The notes under the pieces are model-generated. The model saw only the letters and a program-made list of their open reading frames with translations. It was not told the DNA's origin and did no database searches. Both the position numbers and the translations under genes were made by a program. A DNA stretch of 64,000 bases, from positions 124,001-188,000 of the forward strand of contig NW_027469192.1 of assembly GCF_051020765.1 (NCBI RefSeq). Direction: 5' to 3'. Shown one piece after another: positions 60,518-64,000 of this stretch; positions within the stretch are counted from its first letter, which is position 1; every line of letters starts with the position of its first letter. This stretch comes from Lasioglossum baleicum. Taxonomy: Eukaryota; Arthropoda; Insecta; Hymenoptera; Halictidae.

Positions 60518-63500
60518 ATGTCAGATTCTACGATTCTTCGTTTGAGAAGTGTATTTCTGTGCGGAATCGCTGTTTCGCGCGCAAGATCAGTGCATTTGCA
60601 TGCAAGTATGAGAAATTGGAATAGAAACTCCGACCCGGCAATCACGATCACGATTTATTCGAGCTTATGTCAGATTCGACGATTCTTCGTTTCAGAAGTG
60701 TATTTCTGTGCGGAATCGCTGTTTCGCGTGCTATATCAGTGCATTTGCATGCATGCGAAATTGTAATTGAAACTCCGACCCGGCAAGCACGATCACAATT
60801 TATTCGAGCCTATGTCAGATTCGACGATTCTTCGTTTCAGAAGTGTATTTCTGTGTGGAATCGCTGTTTCGCGTGCTATATCAGTGCATTTGCATGCAAG
60901 TATGCGAAATTGGAATAGAAACTCCGACCCGGCAAGCACGATCACAATTTATTCGAGCCTATGTCAGTTTCGACGATTCTTCGTTTCAGAAGTGTATTTC
61001 TGTGCGGAATCGCTGTTTCGCGCGCTATATCAGTGCATTTGCATGCATGCGAAATTGGAATTGAAACTCCGACCCGGCAAGCACGATCACAATTTATTCT
61101 AACCTATGTCAGATTCGACGAATATTCGTTTCACAAATGAATTTCTGTACGGAATCGCTGTTACGCGTGCTAGATCAGTGCATTTGCATACAAGTGTGCC
61201 AAATTGGAATAGAAACTCCGACCCGGCAAGCACGATCACGATTTATTCGAGCTTATGTCAGATTCGACGATTCTTCGTTTCAGAAGTGTATTTCTGTGCG
61301 CAATCGCTGTTTCGTGAGCTAGATCAGTGCATTTGTATGCAAATATGCGAAATTGGTACGGAAACTCCGATTCGGCAAGCACGACCACGATTTATTCGTC
61401 CTTATGTCAGATTCGACGATTCTTCGTTTGAGAAGTGTATTTCTGTGCGGAATCGCTGTTTCGCACGCTAGAGCAGTGCATTTGCATGCAAGTATGAGAA
61501 ATTGGAATAGAAACTCCGACCCGGCAATCACGATCACGATTTATTCGAGTTTATGTCAGATTCGGTCGATTCTTCGTTTCAGAAGGGTATTTCTGTGCGG
61601 AATCGCTGTTACGCGTCCTATATCAGTGCATTTGCATGCATGCGAAATTGGAATTGAAACTCCGACCCGGCAAGCACGATCACAATTTATTCGAGCCTAT
61701 GTCAGATTCGACGATTATTCGTTTCACAAATGAATTTCTGTACAGAATCGCTGTTTAGCGTGCTAGATCAGTGCATTTGTATGCAAATATGCGAAATTGG
61801 CACGGAAACTCCGATTCGGCAAGCACGATCACGATTTATTCGAGCTTATGTCAGATTCGACGATTCTTCGTTTGAGAAGTGTATTTCTGTGCGGAATCGC
61901 TGTTTCGCGCTCTAGATCAGTGCATTTGCATGCAAGTATGAGAAATTGGAATCGAAACTCCGACCCGGCAATCACGATCACGATTTATTCGAGCTTATGT
62001 CAGATTCGACGATTCTTCGTTTCAGAAGTGTATTTCTGTGCGGAATCGCTGCTTCGCGTGCTATATCAGTGCATTTGCATGCAAGTTTGCGAAATTGGAA
62101 TAGAAACTCCGACCCGGCAAGCACGATCACAATTTATTCGAGCCTATGTCAGATTCGGCGATTCTTCGTTTCAGAAGTGTATTTCTGTGCGGAATCGCTG
62201 TTTCGCGTGCTAGATCAGTGCATTTGTATGCAGATATGCGAAATTGGCACGGAAACTCCGATTCGGCAAGCACGATCACGATTTATTCGAGCTTATGTCA
62301 GATTCGACGATTCTTCGTTTCACAAATGAATTTCTGTACGGAATCGCTGTTTAGCGTGCTAGATCAGTGCATTTGTATGCAAATATGCGAAATTGGTACG
62401 GAAACTCCGATTCGGCAAGCACGACCACGATTTATTCGAGCTTATGTCAGATTCGACGATTCTTCGTTTGAGAAGTGTATTTCTGTGCGGAATCGCTGTT
62501 TCGCGTGCAAGATCAGTGCATTTGTATGCAAATATGCGGAATTGGTACGGAAACTCCGATTCGGCAAGCACGACCACGATTTATTTGTCCTTATATCAGA
62601 TTCGACGATTCTTCGTTTGAGAAGTGAATTTCTGTGCCGAATCGCTGTTTCGCGCGCTAGATCAGTGCATTTGCATGCAAGTATGAGAAATTGGAATAGA
62701 AACTCCGACCCGGCAATCACGACCACGATTTATTCGTCCTTATGTCAGATTCGACGATTCTTCGTTTGAGAAGTGTATTTCTGTGCGGAATCGCTGTTTC
62801 GCGCGCAAGATCAGTGCATTTGCATGCAAGTATGAGAAATTGGAATAGAAACTCCGACCCGGCAATCACGATCACGATTTATTCGAGCTTATGTCAGATT
62901 CGACGATTCTTCGTTTGAGAAGTGTATTTCTGTGCGGAATCGCTGTTTCGCGTGCAAGATCAGTGCATTTGTATGCAAATATGCGAAATTGGTACGGAAA
63001 CTCCGATTCGGCAAGCACGACCACGATTTATTTGTCCTTATATCAGATTCGACGATTCTTCGTTTGAGAAGTGAATTTCTGTGCCGAATCGCTGTTTCGC
63101 GCGCTAGATCAGTGCATTTGCATGCAAGTATGAGAAATTGGAATAGAAACTCCGACCCGGCAATCACGACCACGATTTATTCGTCCTGATGTCAGATTCT
63201 ACGATTCTTCGTTTGAGAAGTGAATTTCTGTGCCGAATCGCTGTTTCGCGCGCTAGATCAGTGCATTTGCATGCAAGTATGAGAAATTGGAATAGAAACT
63301 CCGACCCGGCAAGTACGATCACAATTTATTCGAGCCTATGTCAGTTTCGACGATTCTTCGTTTGAGAAGTGTATTACTGTGCGGAATCGCTGTTTCGCGC
63401 GCTAGATCAGTGCATTTGCATGCAAGTATGAGAAATTGGAATAGAAACTCCGTCCCGGCAATCACGATCACGATTTATTCGAGCTTATGTCAGATTCGAC

Positions 63501-64000
63501 GATTCTTCGTTTCAGAAGTGTATTTCTGTGCGGAATCGCTGTTTCGGGTGCTATATCAGTGCATTTGCATGCATGCGAAATCGGAATTGAAACTCCGACC
63601 CGGCAAGCACGATCACAATTTATTCTAGCCTATGTCAGATTCGACGATTATTCGTTTCACAAATGAATTTCTGTACGGAATCGCTGTTACGCGTGCTAGA
63701 TCAGTGCATTTGTATGCAAATATGCGAAATTGGCACGGAAACTCCGATTCGGCAATCACGATCACGGTTTATTCGAGTTTATGTCAGATTCGACGATTCT
63801 TCGTTTCAGAAGTGAATTTCTGTGCGGAATCGCTGTTACGCGTCCTATATCAGTGCATTTGCATGCATGCGAAATTGGAATTGAAACTCCGACCCGGCAA
63901 GCACGATCACAATTTATTCGAGCCTATGTCAGATTCGACGATTATTCGTTTCACAAATGAATTTCTGTACGGAATCGCTGTTTCGCGTGCTATATCAGTG

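Larger units (their letters stand above)
30777..64000 (+). repeat. 149-bp satellite array, right arm
   Basis: About 223 further monomers of the same family, same orientation and same 149/145/146-bp length classes as the left arm. They run to the end of the window without other inserts. Subtype composition differs: GCAAGATC and TTTATTTGTCCTTATATC monomers, absent from the left arm, are frequent here. Organisation changes from a 9-mer duplication, through a uniform 13-mer HOR, to a mosaic of larger recurring blocks. Confidence 0.98.
44069..64000 (+). repeat. Mosaic of large recurring satellite blocks
   Basis: Kilobase blocks recur at several fixed offsets: 44.25-44.95 kb and 47.96-48.66 kb (3706 bp); 45.79-48.66 kb and 51.13-54.0 kb (5337 bp); 46.13-47.6 kb and 49.25-50.7 kb (3113 bp); 49.25-50.7 kb and 51.47-52.9 kb (2224 bp); about 49988-54364 and 59624-64000 (9636 bp). 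Partial sequence of the 1934-bp HOR is embedded repeatedly. The copies carry occasional private changes, such as a 1-bp deletion at about 48904 and a CGAATATTCG variant near 61130. The mosaic continues beyond the window. Confidence 0.85.

Noticed and set aside
1..64000. CRISPR array
   Set aside because: Monomers are contiguous 149-bp repeats with no unique spacers, in a eukaryotic retrotransposon context.

Overview
This window is eukaryotic heterochromatin, most likely from an insect. Almost all of it (about 57.4 of 64 kb) is one head-to-tail tandem satellite with a 149-bp monomer. It is interrupted once, by a complete, very young BEL/Pao LTR retrotransposon (24189-30776, minus strand). I see no host gene, RNA gene or CRISPR array. 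The insect assignment rests on the BEL/Pao element, a primer-binding site that fits an insect-type tRNA-Tyr 3' end, and a CpG-rich composition (14 CpG in the 149-bp monomer at 301-449, about 1.8 times expectation). It is an inference. CpG richness would suit a hymenopteran, but I cannot name the species.

Satellite. There are roughly 385 monomers, all in the same orientation. The basic unit is 149 bp. A 145-bp subtype lacks 4 bp after the central GCATGCA. A 146-bp subtype combines that deletion with a 1-bp insertion (CGGTCGATT instead of CGACGATT). A few diagnostic sites define the subtypes: GTCAGATT/GTCAGTTT, CGTTTCAG/CGTTTGAG/CGTTTCAC, GCTATATC/GCTAGATC/GCAAGATC, the central TTGCATGCAAGT/TTGTATGCAAAT/TTGTATGCAGAT, and GGCACGG/GGTACGG/GGAATAG/GGAATTG. 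Subtypes recur in fixed order, so the array has true higher-order repeats (HORs) in several nested layers.

Layout. Left array, 1-24188: one 14.1-14.7 kb superunit (1-14124) followed by a second copy (from 14125), each built from shuffled 6-, 11- and 13-monomer blocks. 24189-30776: the retrotransposon, with 453-bp LTRs differing at one base, a 5-bp target duplication GTACG, a PBS, a polypurine tract and one intact gag-pol frame. Right array, 30777-64000: a 9-monomer (1337 bp) duplication at 31216-33918; a very homogeneous 13-monomer (1934 bp) HOR repeated about 5.2 times at 33969-44068; then a mosaic from 44069 to the end in which kilobase blocks recur at offsets of 3706, 5337 and 9636 bp, with small local expansions of 894, 737 and 294 bp.

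How it fits together. The satellite has the architecture of a centromeric or pericentromeric array growing by repeated unequal exchange at many scales. The retrotransposon is a recent arrival. Its two flanks belong to satellite subtypes not found joined in any other monomer of the window, which suggests that recombination has touched the insertion site. The many satellite reading frames are a consequence of a monomer with very few stop triplets on the plus strand, not evidence of genes.
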